A DNA stretch of 25,226 bases. It comes from Purshia tridentata (lineage: Eukaryota; Streptophyta; Magnoliopsida; Rosales; Rosaceae). The translations under genes and the position numbers were made by a program. Positions 11,336 through 22,215 of this stretch are shown here, in pieces. Every line of letters starts with the position of its first letter. Position 1 is the first letter of the stretch. The stretch covers positions 1-25,226 of the forward strand of contig QANT01008266.1 in assembly GCA_003254885.1 (NCBI GenBank). Reading direction: 5' to 3'. Under the pieces are notes generated by a model. That model did not search any database, had not been told where the DNA came from, and saw only the letters and a program-made list of their open reading frames with translations.

Positions 11336-13598
11336 CTACAGGCCCTGATCAATAAGGTAATCTCCCAACCTCTCCACAATCATATTACATTGTCCTGGTG
11401 TCACCGGCTCATCATATATACCGAAAATCATAGCCTGGCCGGTTTTCTTCACAGTAACACCACCAGAGCCCTGCAGAAGAAATCAAGTCAAATCAAATTA
11501 AGCAAACCTCATTACAACTTTGAATGACACAATCCGCATTAACATATGGACCGATGCTACCTTGCATAGACAGCCAACACAACATCAGAAAAGGCAAATC
11601 AGTACAAATTATTAGGTGGTTGCAAGTGTGCACAGCTCTATCCAACCAAAAAAGGGTGATGGGCCTCATAAGGTCACAACAATCCTAATAAAAGTTCATA
11701 AAGGAAAAAGCATATGCAATTTGGAATCCATGTGTTTGAACTTTAGTGTGTACGCAATACTATTATCAACAGAGACTAATTAAAATGAGCAACCCAAAAG
11801 ATAATAAAAAAACAAAAAAGATGAATATTTAAGGAGGTCTATCAATATCATTATTCCTTTAAGGACATGCCATTTCCTAAAGCCCTACAATAATCATCAA
11901 ATCGGAAGGTAGAATGTTGACTGCAACAGGAACTTGAACTGATGGATTTGACGTCAACAATTTTAAAATGTAAAAAAGGTCTAACAACCATGAAGCTGCT
12001 ACTTATGCCATGGATGCACATATAAAACTTTACAGTCTTTATTGCATACTTTTATTAGCAAATAACGTTTAATAATCCTGTGTTTTGACATAATGATGTC
12101 AATAGGCCACTCTTTTATAAATCTACAAAAATGGAAAATGTCCACAATTTCAATAAAAGTCCACATTTTCAATCAAGTATGTTCATATTAGGCCTACCAA
12201 TGAGTCTTGCCCATTAGTAAACTCAAGCTTGACTAGCTTGCCACAAGTGCAGAACCCAAGCTTGAACCGGCCTGTGAACTTCTCTCGTTTGGATGATTGC
12301 TGTATGTATTAAAATAAATATAATACACACACTAAAAAAAAACCTAATGCCAATCAAGCTCATTTGACAAGCATGCTTCGCTTGTGAAGCTCAACAAGCC
12401 CTCTTGCTGTCAGTCTCAAATCAAACTGGTTGATGAGTGTATCAATTCATTCATATCCTTATCTACTATGCTTGATTATAGATTTTCACATGTCATGACC
12501 ACTTGTTATATGCAAAAGGTATGCCATGGATGAAATTTCTTGTAAATTCCACTACTTTTATTGTGAAATTCAAAGGAAATATTACGTAGGTCCATAGAAA
12601 GTTCAGTAGTTTGAAAACAAAAAATCCGGAAAAAAAAAATGGAGAAGAATGAACATTATCTTAAATAAGATAGAAATATATTCCAGTCCTTGTTTAAGCA
12701 AGGACCGAAATCAAGAAAAACACTTTCGAAAAGGCAATTTCTCACAAACTCTGTTTTCGGTCAGAAACAAAATGCATATGACACCAAAAGAAACTGAGGC
12801 TATAGATATAAAACCTAAGCCTATAGATATAAAAAGAAGGCAAATAATATTATCAAAAATGATCAATTATGATATGATGAAGCAATGAAGCAACAGATGA
12901 GCAAAACAAACAAACCTTCTTTCCACGAATTACAGCTCCACCCTCCCCCTGAATAACCATGTACTTTGTGCCACCAAGGTGTAGCCCAGTTGGAGCAAGA
13001 GACCCTGGCTCATCGAAATCTTTCATTATTGCCGTCATTTCTTCAGGCTTAAACTGCATACAAATAAACAAATCAAATCATTACCACAGCTTAAAATAAA
13101 ATTAACAAAAATCACACAATTTTTTTTTGTAATGCTTCTGATGCAAACTCCGATACTCTCTGTATCCGAAATCCTAATTTCCTATCATATATTTATTAAT
13201 AAATAATTGGAGCCATTAACAGAAGCTCAAATACAAAAATGTCAAACAGCGGAGCACAGATCGTTTGGAAAACATCAATCACAAATCATATCGATCGATC
13301 AGTTAGCAAAATGAATCCTACCAAAATCTGAGCATAAGTTTTTAATTAGCATCAGTTGGTTACTACATAAGTCCTCACATTTGCATTTCATTTTCCGAGG
13401 AAACAAACAGAGGAAAATTGCACAGATCTAGTCAAACGAATCAAATAATCACAAGAGAGAAAGTTGTAGAAGAACCTTAGGGAAGGTGGCGCTCTGGGCC
13501 CACACACTGCCGTCGTGGCCGACGATGGCCGCGGCGGAGAGGTGGTTGCCGTCCATGTCGCACATCAAGTGATCGTCCACATAAGCCTGCCACGACAT
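11336..13598 (-). CDS. Profilin, complete three-exon gene
   Basis: Profilin binds monomeric actin, poly-L-proline proteins and phosphoinositides in the cytosol and controls actin assembly; plant profilins are also known pan-allergens. Exons on the minus strand: 13598-13476 (41 codons, from ATG), 13053-12916 (46 codons) and 11470-11336 (44 codons plus TAG). Introns are 422 and 1445 bp, both GT-AG and phase 0. The 131-aa product has the usual plant length. Visible features are the N-terminal [13 protein letters not shown] with W3, Y6 and C13, W33 in [10 protein letters not shown], the core [18 protein letters not shown] (residues 61-78), basic RGKK (84-87), C115 and the C-terminal [15 protein letters not shown] with Y125. 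The aromatics form the family's polyproline surface. No disruption is seen. Family identity is certain; by memory it is closest to Rosaceae fruit profilins. Confidence 0.97.
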
Positions 13599-13716
13599 TT
13601 TTCTGATTCAATCCCGACCGTCGATCGGATTTATGATTTATTTATTTTTCTTCTTCCAAGGTCTGTTAGACTGTGTCTGAAACCCCTGTCTATATTTGGT
13701 TGTTCAAAGGCGAAAG

Positions 13717-13726
13717 ATATAAATAG
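13717..13726 (-). promoter_or_regulatory. Possible TATA element of profilin
   Basis: On the minus strand this reads CTATTTATAT, about 120-130 bp upstream of the profilin ATG. That would give a 5' UTR of roughly 90 nt, containing an AAATAAATAAAT stretch. The canonical TATAAATA reading is on the opposite strand, so the assignment is weak. A second AT-rich candidate lies at 13690-13697. Confidence 0.25.
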
Positions 13727-13902
13727 TATGCATAATGCATCCGGTAGGCCCGGTGAAGCGTTGTGTGGGTGTTGAGTAGGTGATCTCCTCTCAGCCGTTG
13801 GATCTGGCCATGATTGATTGAATGAGTGCCCTTCACGTTCAGCCTGTGCTCGCACCCGACTTGTGTGTCCAGGTGATGAGAACTACATAGCTCATGTTTG
13901 GT

Positions 13903-13908
13903 CACGTG
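13903..13908. promoter_or_regulatory. G-box (CACGTG) upstream of profilin
   Basis: A CACGTG palindrome within GTCACGTGGGACC, about 305 bp upstream of the profilin start. Such G-box/ABRE-type sites bind bZIP and bHLH factors in plants. Its use here is inferred from position only. Confidence 0.35.
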
Positions 13909-14337
13909 GGACCCACATGAGTTACCTTGTCCATTCATAGAATCATAGTTACTGCCTTTTTTCTCCTTCCTTTTTTATGATTTATAGTTACTACCATTAA
14001 TTCATGATTATGATTCAACTTAAATACTTAATGGTCCAAAATAATCCAACTTGTAGTATATGAATCCGTAGTTAATTATGTAAAGGTAAGTTGGCAATGA
14101 AGTTTGAAATCATACGCCCATCAAAAAGAAATCTAATAAGCTTTAACTTTGGCAATTATGATATTTTATGTATTTCTATCAAACATTATAACATAAAATT
14201 TTGTAATTTAACATACAACTATACAAGCCTAAAAGGTTAAAATCAATTAGCTGGATCGTCCATTTCATCTCGAATCGAAATAAGATGGGTTTCTGTAATT
14301 TGTGAGCAGCCTCGTATGCAACAACTCCATTTTAACA

Positions 14338-16851
14338 CTACAAAAGAGGTTCATCTGCATCATTAAAACCAGAGAAAGCTCATTAGTAGATTTATAAGCT
14401 CAATTATTCCATGAGTAAAAAATTATACAATAATACTAGAGTGAGCTTCTAAGTAGACCCAATTTATAATATATGAAATATGGCACATTATTTTATGAAC
14501 AAAATTTGGTAAAAAATTTAGCAAGTCTGACATTACTTAAATTTTATAGTGCAAGAAGAAACCCAGATGCATTATAGATCAAATAAAGGTTCCTACCATC
14601 ACCATCATCTCTCATATTGAAATCATCTTCGTCATCGTCAAAATCTTCATTCTGCAAGAATGTAAGTTGTATTAGAAACATTTTATTTTCCCATAATTAC
14701 AAGTACACACAAAAACATGCCTCCAAGTCTCAAACTTTAGTTTTTGTGAACAGAACTTCTAACAAACAACTGAGGCACCAGATGGCAAATATAAGCAATG
14801 AAAACCCCAAGAGTGAAAATAGAGAAAGCACAACCAACCATTGAAGTGATCTCATATTAAATAAGTTAAAAATTTTATTAAAAAAAAATAAATACTATAA
14901 GGACTTGGGAATTGGGATGCATGATTAATTTATTTATTATTTTCATGTCATATCACAATTACAAAATCAAATATTCAAATAGTTAATGAAATTTCTTTTG
15001 ATACTCATAGAAGCAACTAGAGTAAGCTGACACCAAAAAGGTCTCTCATAGTCTCCTTTAGACTATTAAAAAGTTGAAGCATCATCGTCCCCCTATACTT
15101 CTGATAGAAAAGGAACATTAATTCATCAGTAGATGAAGGGTAATTTGCCTTGTTTTTACATGGTAGATGAGAGGAAGTTTAATTACCACTTAACTCACAG
15201 CTAATTAAGATCATTCCATATCAACATTTACCACTTATAATCATCACTGATAGCCTTAACATTGGAAAATCAAGTTGTATAACAGTAAAATAATGTACCA
15301 TCATATCAGGCACGAAACCAAGATAGATTTCACAGCCAGTATAACATATAAGATCCAATATTTCCTGTACGAACCTGATTATAATCATCATCACTATACT
15401 CTTCTTCTGCCTCCTCTTCCTCTTCATCTTCATCCTCATCTTCACCTTCTTCTTCCTTTTCATCTTTCTTATTTTGGCCCTACAGACAAGAAAAATTATC
15501 AACAGAGAAATTAAATGCATACAAAATGCTTAAGCTGCCTATGATGAGAATTTTTTTTAAAACCACAAATAATAAAATCTTCAAATTTTCATTTGGATTC
15601 TTTTCATAGACGCTGCAACAGTGATCTTTGAGACCTGACCCATAATATTGTAGTTAGGGAGACCATATAGACTATCTCATACCTTAAGCTCTTTCTTTTC
15701 AAATATATCCCACTTCTGCTCATCAAGACCTGTCAGCGTCATCTTAATCAGTTTGATTCAAAATCCCCAAATAACAAAGAAAAATCCAAAACAGATGAAA
15801 GAAGATAACAGTAAAACAAAGCATTCAATCTCATGGTACCTGAGTCAATTTCAGGATTCCATCGAACTCTTTTTCGGCTCGGATTCTGTCCCCTTGAACC
15901 TGAAATTTCATTGCACCAACAAGCATGTTAAAAAAAAAACCCCACTAAACCAAAATAGAACACTCGTCTTCAATATGATGTTTGGATTACAAACCTCCAG
16001 TCAGTTCCTCAGGAAAGTTCTTGAGCACCAATATCTGTGAAAGAGAATCACGTCTTATGGTCTTTGCCTTGGCCCTGTCAGAAAATCTTTCTACATCTGT
16101 GTTTCGCCTCTCTGAAACCACAAGTTAAAGAAGTATATGATTATCATAACATAATCCAGCACAAATTTAAAACAATAAACAAGCTTCATATCTTAGCAAG
16201 AAATTAAAAGGAAAAACAAAGAGAGCATGCTTCATAGATTGCTCAATTCCATTATCAAATTTACCGATAAATATACAAAAACAAGGAACTATAGAGTACA
16301 TCATGCTAACCCTTTGAAGTGGTCTCCTCGAGGTAATAACTAGAGGCTTTCCAAAAATTCTGCAGATTCAAACTTCTATTGATTAAGTTATCTTCCTCAG
16401 TCCGACCACTGTTTCTCTCTCGGCCTAGATCAATTACACCTTTGGGATCAGGCAAATCAATATCCTGCAAAGAAAAGTTCCCCATTGAATATGAAAACTA
16501 GTAACACAACCTTTAATCATCTATTGCTATTTAATAGACCCCTATCAAAATCATTCCGTGATTTGGAAATAATGGCAACTAAAGAATCATCAGAATACTA
16601 CACCCATTTTAATAGAAATACAAAATAACTACTATTACGTGTTATGATATTTTCCCTGGGGTTATGGCCCAATAAACTTGAACGCACTAATGCAAAATCA
16701 ACAAAAATCAAGATCAAGACTTCATTGTAAATCAATGCTACACCAAAACTGCAAAACACAAACTCACAGGAAAAAGCACGAAGGGCTCTTGCTTAGCAAA
16801 GCAAAAGCCACCTCCATATCCATATCCACGTCCGCGTCCTCTATATGCCAT
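14338..16851 (-). CDS. RNA polymerase III subunit RPC7/RPC31-like
   Basis: Probable subunit of the RPC3-RPC6-RPC7 initiation subcomplex of nuclear RNA polymerase III, which makes tRNA and 5S rRNA. Eight minus-strand coding exons join in frame: 16851-16768, 16464-16311, 16111-15995, 15899-15840, 15729-15683, 15479-15375, 14651-14597 and 14354-14338, giving 212 aa. All introns are GT-AG. The N-terminus is Arg/Gly rich (MAYRGRGRGYGYGGG), then QEPFVLFPDIDLPD, WKASSYYLEE (about residues 67-76), FSDRAK, RRDSLSQILVLKNFPEEL and KRVRWNPEIDS (about 128-138). A strongly acidic tail (about 158-210) ends DDEPLL. A basic Gly-rich start, a conserved KxVRWN segment and an acidic C-terminus are the family pattern. 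The last exon has only 17 coding bases, supported by phase and the tail motif. Exon F encodes an unbroken Glu/Asp run. Confidence 0.92.
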
Positions 16852-17894
16852 TTACCTTCACAAACAAAAATGCAAACTGGAATTACTCAATAAACATTAA
16901 TATGAAACATAAAAATTGTACCTCAAATAATTAAACAATAAGTGAAAAGGTTATTAGAACACTTTCTTCCATTTTCTCTTGAAGAACACCCTCACATGAA
17001 ATGAGTGCCATACAAGAAATTAACAAAATAACATTACCGATTTAATCTAATTTTAAGAAAAAGTACAGTAATGATATGAGAAAATACAAAGATTTATCAA
17101 TTCAAAAAGAAAAAATTAAATTTCGTCAACTTAAAGTATGGAAGTTAAAAGAGCTAATTAGGGTGCGGTGTGTCTGTGTGTGTGGAAGAAACTCAGTTCT
17201 CACGGATCATGACAGGACCGCCCCTAAGCCCCATTGTGGGACCCAGGGTGATCATGTAGGGTGCGACATCGAAGGAGCGTCAAGCCCATCGGATCTAGGT
17301 TACCAAAATCTTTAACAAAAGAAAACAAAAACAAGAGAATTTCTACCGAAATTTCAGCAAAATCTCCCCTAAACAATTTGACTATCCCAACCTGTGAAAA
17401 GAGAAAGAAAACGCTTCTAAACATCAGCAAACACCCCAACCACAACCAAAGGGTCTCAGACCCAATAAAGTACAGTAACACCATCAGTGAAGGTGTTCTC
17501 GTATGGTTATCAGAGATACAACAATTAAGGTTTTACAACCAAAATAAAAATAATTAGCAAACGAAACATTGTTCTTACAATGTTCCCAAAACGGGGAAAT
17601 AGGTGCCTCCACGTATTCGGCTCGACTACAACCACCGCTACTACCTGGGGGGAAGTTAAAACAGAACAGGAGAGACTGAGAGAAAGCTCAGGGAGTTCAA
17701 ATACCTTCCGAAGATGTCATAAAGCTATTCAAAAGTAATGATTCGTATAAAACTAAAATGCAGATAACTAAAAAATATTAAACCATGGATGCTAGATCAG
17801 AGTATCAGAAAATAATATTTTCGAACCAATTATTTGATAACCAATTACCATATACTCGCATTAAAACATCATGCAAATCAGAAACTCAAATACC
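16852..17894 (-). other. Probable 5'-UTR intron(s) of the RPC7/RPC31-like gene
   Basis: Four bases before the ATG an acceptor-like TTTTGTTTGTGAAG precedes GTAA-ATG (exon edge at 16855), so the leader is probably spliced. Candidate upstream donors on the minus strand are CAGAAG/GTATTT (exon end 17894) and CGGAAG/GTATTT (exon end 17705); the latter could belong to a small leader exon at about 17705-17724. I saw no in-frame coding continuation upstream. ORFs on both strands here lack recognisable domains. Which donor is used cannot be decided from sequence alone. Confidence 0.45.
17183..17310. other. GC-rich island in the leader intron
   Basis: This stretch is clearly more GC rich than the surrounding AT-rich intron. 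It contains a direct GATCATG pair (about 17206 and 17250), GGACCGCCCC and GTGGGACCCAGGG. It has no splice-flanked reading frame that I can justify. It could be a small insertion or a retained fragment of a repeat; no termini are visible. Confidence 0.4.
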
Positions 17895-18030
17895 TTCTGT
17901 GGTGAAAGGCCGCCGAAGGGGAGGGCCGGACGGCTGAGGATGGTGGCCTGGTTCTGCTGTGCGCGCCGGCCTTCTCCTTTACTCTCCTTTTCTTTTTCTC
18001 TCTTCTGCTGTGCGCGCGTGGGCAAGTGGT
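17895..18030 (-). promoter_or_regulatory. Likely first exon/promoter zone of the RPC7/RPC31-like gene
   Basis: A GC-rich and pyrimidine-tract segment upstream of the candidate leader donor. A perfect 15-bp direct repeat TTCTGCTGTGCGCGC occurs at 17952-17966 and 18003-18017, 51 bp apart. No TATA box is evident in the minus direction. Housekeeping Pol III subunit genes commonly have TATA-less promoters, so the transcription start probably lies in or near this zone (inference). Confidence 0.4.
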
Positions 18031-18313
18031 GCGTGAGTGGCTGGTTTTTTATTTGAAATTTTTATTTACCATCAAAATTACCATTGTGCCCTCAAACTTT
18101 AAAGGTTGGTAATTTGCTTATATGTAATTCCGAATCTCCGATTCGAAACCCCGAATATGCATTCATGAACTCAAACTCTATTTAACCATATAAAAATTAT
18201 AAATCAAAGATTTATATTTTATATTTCTCCTACCTTAACTCCCAAAAACAGTTTGATAAATATAATTAAGTCCAAGCTCCAAATTAAAAAAATTAAACTT
18301 CAAGCGACACTTA

Positions 18314-18855
18314 GGACATGCTTACTTAAGGGCAATGAGAATGGAAAGAGTGAGAATGATTCTTACTCCTGTGTCCTATTCTTTTGTTTACTAAACTTGG
18401 GAAAGTAATGGGAAAGGAGGTGGGACCCACCAAAATTAGGAGTGGGATTCCTAATTTTGGGTGATTGGGACTCCTTAAGGGGAGGTGGAATTGGAGGAGG
18501 GAGAATGGGAGTGAACTTTTTTATGACAAAATGCCCCTATATTTTTTATGAAAATTAAAAAATGCCCTTTATTTTAGATAAATAAATTATACTAATATTA
18601 AAATATCCTTTATTTTAAAATATCACAATTTTTCACATTAANATATCCTTTATTTTAAAATATCACAATTTTTCACATTAATATTTTTAGAATATTATAA
18701 ATTATAAAAGTAAGTATAAAATTTAATTTATGATGATTAGTAAACACAGTATGAGAATACTCATCCCGATTCACGCTCACTCCAATTCCTGCTCACTCTT
18801 ATTTTTACTCACTCCGATTCATGCTTATTCCGATTCTAATTTAGTAAACGTGCCC
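18314..18855. mobile_element. Tourist-like MITE with TTA target duplication
   Basis: The left end GGACATGCTTACTTAA (18314) and the reverse complement of the right end GGGCACGTTTACTAAA (ending 18855) agree at most positions. Both flanks carry TTA (18311-18313 and 18856-18858), the PIF/Harbinger target duplication. The 542-bp body has no coding capacity. Near both ends it carries complementary GAATGAGAATG / CATTCTCATTC-type motifs, including CACTCCGATTC repeats on the right. It contains an internal 40-bp duplication and lies between the RPC7/RPC31-like promoter zone and a possible decayed exon. Confidence 0.82.
18601..18680. repeat. 40-bp perfect tandem duplication with one N
   Basis: Copy 1 (18601-18640) and copy 2 (18641-18680) are identical except for the ambiguous base N at 18642. 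The unit is AAATATCCTTTATTTTAAAA followed by a further 20 bp. The N inside a perfect tandem repeat suggests that copy number or this base was uncertain in assembly. Confidence 0.93.
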
Positions 18856-18898
18856 TTAGGGTCGAGTAGTTACATATCACCAGTCTTGAAGCGCAAAG

Positions 18899-19107
18899 AT
18901 GGAAACGTTGGCTGAGTTTGAGAAGCTCGATTGCACAGGATGTGAAGAGCTCTTGATTTTTGCTCTCATTGCGCGAACCCAATCGGCCCAACTCTAGAAA
19001 CCCTCACCAACTTAAGTCCGAACTCTGCGAGTTCCAAGCCCGTTAGGAAGGAATGTACTTATAGGCCCTTGCAGATTAAGGGTTACTTGTCCCCGAAGCA
19101 TGCCTGA
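18899..19107 (+). pseudogene. Possible decayed exon fragment
   Basis: An ATG in a good context (AAAGATGGAA, 18899) opens METLAEFEKLDCTGCEELLI and stops at 18997 after 32 residues. In another frame, starting at about 18994, an open stretch of 37 codons encodes SKPVRKECTYRPLQIKGYLS and stops at 19107. The composition is more GC rich and codon-like than the flanks. One explanation is a head-to-head neighbour of the RPC7/RPC31-like gene broken by frameshifts and separated by the MITE. I do not recognise the protein, and chance ORFs are possible. Confidence 0.25.
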
Positions 19108-19162
19108 TTAAGATTGGGCCCCTTACTCCTTTCTTAAGCCCAACTACATCAACCCAAAGTCT

Positions 19163-19588
19163 TATTTGGTTTGCGGAATAAGTTGCTTGGGAATTAATAC
19201 TCATGCTTATTCTAAGGAGATTTGAATGAAAATAATTCCCATTAAAAGCCTCGTTTGGTTCAAATTTTGGACAACTAAAAATAGGAAATCAATTTCATTC
19301 TTACATTTGGTAAATACATAGATGAGAAAAAATTTCTTGACCCATGGAAATCTAATGCACCCAAAAGGGGGGAAAATGAATCTTTTATTCCTACTTGGGT
19401 TTTGTTTTTCCTCCTCTTGAGAAAATATTTATTACCTTTTTTCTAGACAAAGATACTCCTTATAATATTTGAAACAAATTATAATACATACATTTATTAA
19501 ATACCTTTATTCTTTATATATATAGATAAGAGAATAATTGAAAAATTGTCCAATTTTTATTTCCTATTCTTACACAAACCAAACATAT
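19163..19588. mobile_element. MITE-like palindromic region, boundaries uncertain
   Basis: TATTTGGTTTGCGGAATAAG near the left edge resembles the reverse complement of TTACACAAACCAAACATA near the right edge. A second GTTTGGTT motif followed by ATAGGAAAT near 19254 also matches the reverse complement of the right edge, so two related elements may be nested. TTTGGTT-type ends are common in Tourist and hAT MITEs. I could not fix a target duplication. Confidence 0.4.
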
Positions 19589-19589
19589 A

Positions 19590-20299
19590 AATGGTAGTAG
19601 AAATTCCATTTCTAGTTTAGTTTCCCACTGATACCAGGCAATGAAATCATTCATTCCAAACATATAAAACCCTATTGAAGAAAAAAGACTTTGCCGAGTC
19701 AAATCCGAAAACCCAAACACTTAGTTCACTCCATGTCGGACATTTAAACTCAAATTTTCATTATTGTTGACTCAATTTCTCTGTGAGAAATTTTTGGTCT
19801 CAACAATAATTTCTTCATATTTTGATAAAAAAGCACCATAATTATTATTTTATCATAGAAAAATTAATATCCTATGTCTTTTTAGTTAGTTTTACAATAT
19901 ATATTTTTCCAATGGACAAGAGTTCTTCCTTTTTCTTTTGGGTAAATTAGCAAGTGAGCAAATTTAAGCCTTGAATATTAAATTTCTAATGAAATTAATA
20001 TAATAGTAACTATGGATTCCTTTGCAATGGGAACCATAGTGGGAGTCAAACACCTTGATTCATGTTTCAGCTTCTTTTTTTTTTTGGCCAAGATGTTTCA
20101 GCTTTAAGTACACCAAATAGGCAAATACACTGACATAACAGGTTAGTCTATCTACCTCAGGACATACTCCAGCCTAGTTGGTATAATTGCCTATATACAA
20201 GCTTCAGCACGCCAGCACTGATATCTTGGAAGTTGGACCCCTTTCTTATTAAGTTATTAATATTATCATCCTTATAAATTGGTTTTAGAAACTAATTAA
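19590..20299. other. Intergenic, no gene recognised
   Basis: AT-rich sequence. The 68-codon minus-strand ORF at 19514-19720 overlaps the MITE-like palindrome and is not gene-like. No RNA gene was found. Confidence 0.5.
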
Positions 20300-20308
20300 A
20301 TTAAATTT

Positions 20309-20677
20309 GGCTTTTTTATTTAAATACTACATGAATTCTAATGTGTGTTTCCCGTATTACTTAAATTGTTTTTTACTATTTATTACTTGAAGTTATTAAT
20401 ATGTGCTAATGTAGCACCTTTACTTAATTTTTTTGTTAAATCATTAACTTTTTTCTCAAATTTTCTAATTTTCTTTCAAGTATAATTAAAAAAAAACAAA
20501 AATTTAAGGATAAATTCAGAAATTTGAGAAAAAAATTAATAATTTAACAAGCAAATTAATTGTAAGTACCACATTAGCACATTTTGATAATTTCATGTAG
20601 TAAATAGTATAAAAAAAAGTTTGAATGGTATAAGAATATACCTCTTATAGTCCAAATGGTATTTGCGTAAAAAGGCC
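20309..20677. mobile_element. Long-TIR MITE, copy 1 (Mutator-like)
   Basis: The left end GGCTTTTTTATTTAAATACT and the reverse complement of the right end GGCCTTTTTACGCAAATACC form diverged terminal repeats that continue inward; the element is largely self-complementary. The flanks attaaattt (20300-20308) and attaaatta (20678-20686) form a 9-bp target duplication with one mismatch. A 9-bp duplication with long TIRs points to Mutator-like elements. The 369-bp body is non-coding and is a diverged sister of the element at 24830-25201. Confidence 0.78.
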
Positions 20678-20769
20678 ATTAAATTAATATATATCTGGTT
20701 TTGTTGGATTTTAAAGATTATTTTCCTTTGAAATTGTGTGTTTATTAATTTAGAGCACTAGAGATTATC

Positions 20770-22215
20770 TTACAATTCTCACTTTTTAGGCTAGTAGGCC
20801 AAAGATTTCCATTTCCAGCTGAAAATTTTGCATAAAATGACACAGTTTATGTTACAAGGCTACCCATGCCCACAAATCAAAGGTTAACATCTTCCAGCTA
20901 TATATATGGTAAACAGTGAAATAATATCCTGGAGGCCATTGAAAACAGGGACAATGCATGCAGTTCTGAATAGATGTGAAGCTTCAAGTTAAACTGATAT
21001 AATAATATGTCAAACGTGAGCCAAACCCCAAAAGGCCATGGAAAAACACAAGAAGAATAGCTTGGTACGTTTCTCAGCTTTTGGTTTTTGCATATGTCAA
21101 GCAAAAACTTTACAAAACAACCCTTGCAAGTGGCTTTGCTGTATGCGGAGTTTGTGATATATGATATCCTGGAGGCTGGAGCAGAGCCTATTTGTGTGTA
21201 TATAAATGGAAAAACTGATGGGCAAAGCAAATCGTCCTTTGTTGCCAAACTTGAAAACCCTAGTGACAGTCGAAAGCCATGCATTTACGAAAAGTCCATT
21301 CCCGCGTACACATGGCATTAAATGCAAGCCCAACCCATCTCTTTCTATCTCTTTCAACCTCTCAAGTCTCAATCACCCACAACAAAAATCCTTTATGGGT
21401 TTGGCAACAAGTTAAGAGTTTACAGTAGAGTAATAATTTGTTTTTTCTGATATATTATTTAGCTCACTGTGAATTATGATCGTATATTCAATTTAACTTT
21501 ATTTATTTTTCTTATTATATTAGAAGAGATTATTTGTACTTGACTTATTCTAATCTTACTTGGATTGGCCCAGAAAAATTAACTTTGGGGTCTTTTCTGG
21601 TCAGCTTCACCTCTAGCTTGGACTGGGCTTTGAGGTTTGTCTTTGAATCTTTCTATCATATATATCAGTCTTTACTGCTTTATGTTTTTTTTTAGCTGTG
21701 AGCCTCTGACTGGTTCTCTCGACTCTCTTTGCTATTTGAGTTGAATGAGTTTGGTTGCATTGGTTCTCTTGTTTTTAATACCATTTGGATCCATTAAGTT
21801 GACTATAAAAGGAAAATGGAACCAAACAACATTACTATAAAAAGACAGAAATAAGAGAGAATAGTATAGAAGGGCCAATTAAATTGAGGATTGCAATAAA
21901 TGAATATACCTACCAAAGTCTCCCAAATATGTCAATTTTGAATTTATCCAATGAATTTTTGTTTTCCAATCTTGAAGGTCACAATTACCAACTTTAAGTT
22001 TAGTGCCAGTTAATCATTGGGGGAATTAATGCATATTTAAATTGACAAACCTACACACCAACATTAATTAGCAGTAGAAATTAAATAGAAACCAAACAAC
22101 TCAGAAAATAAACACGCAATTCATGTCATTGATATTTTGAGAAAGTATAAAGTTTCCAAGATACAAGTAGTTGATGAATTGATATTATAGGATTCTTAAG
22201 TTGTTGACTACACAT
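20770..22215. repeat. Direct duplication, block A
   Basis: Collinear with block B (23330-24805) at an offset of 2.53-2.59 kb. Shared anchors include TTTGCATAA near 20829, AAAACTTTACAAAACAA (21104-21120), GCAGAGCCTATTTGTGTGT (21181-21199), CTATAAAAGGAAAATGGAAC (21803-21822) and an identical 37-bp stretch at 21899-21935. Between anchors the copies differ by many substitutions and indels. Overlapping ORFs on both strands (20898-21415) are not conserved in block B, so I treat the block as noncoding. Confidence 0.85.
21803..21935 (+). promoter_or_regulatory. Conserved TATA-like motif and 37-bp core, copy A
   Basis: CTATAAAAGGAAAATGGAAC (21803-21822) contains a good TATA motif. About 77 bp after it comes a 37-bp stretch (21899-21935, containing ACCTACCAAAGTCTCCCAAA) that is identical in block B. 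Better conservation here than in the flanks suggests a regulatory or short noncoding transcript function, but this is inferred from only two copies. Confidence 0.35.

Noticed and set aside
12190..12430. Repeat-like AAGCTTGA/CAAGCTCA motifs in profilin intron 2
   Set aside because: Suggestive of an old transposon remnant, but no termini, target duplication or coding trace could be defined.
12649..12888. 79-codon plus-strand ORF
   Set aside because: Lies inside the second profilin intron on the opposite strand and shows no protein features.
15221..15520. 99-codon minus-strand ORF with basic run
   Set aside because: Covers the acidic exon of the RPC7/RPC31-like gene in a wrong frame; the Lys/Arg run is a shadow of the Glu/Asp codons.
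17255..17275. CCTTCGATGTCG match (minus strand) to a conserved large-subunit rRNA segment
   Set aside because: Only 12 bases agree and the flanks diverge at once; such a match is expected by chance in a window of this size.
17871..18056. 61-codon plus-strand ORF
   Set aside because: Antisense to the leader/promoter zone of the RPC7/RPC31-like gene; its Ser/Phe/Cys-rich sequence comes from pyrimidine tracts.
18130..18165. GATTCGAAACC resembling a tRNA B box
   Set aside because: No acceptor or D-arm partner sequence at tRNA distance, so not a tRNA gene.
20898..21284. 128-codon minus-strand ORF in block A
   Set aside because: The corresponding part of block B does not keep the frame, and no domain is recognisable, so it is probably chance.
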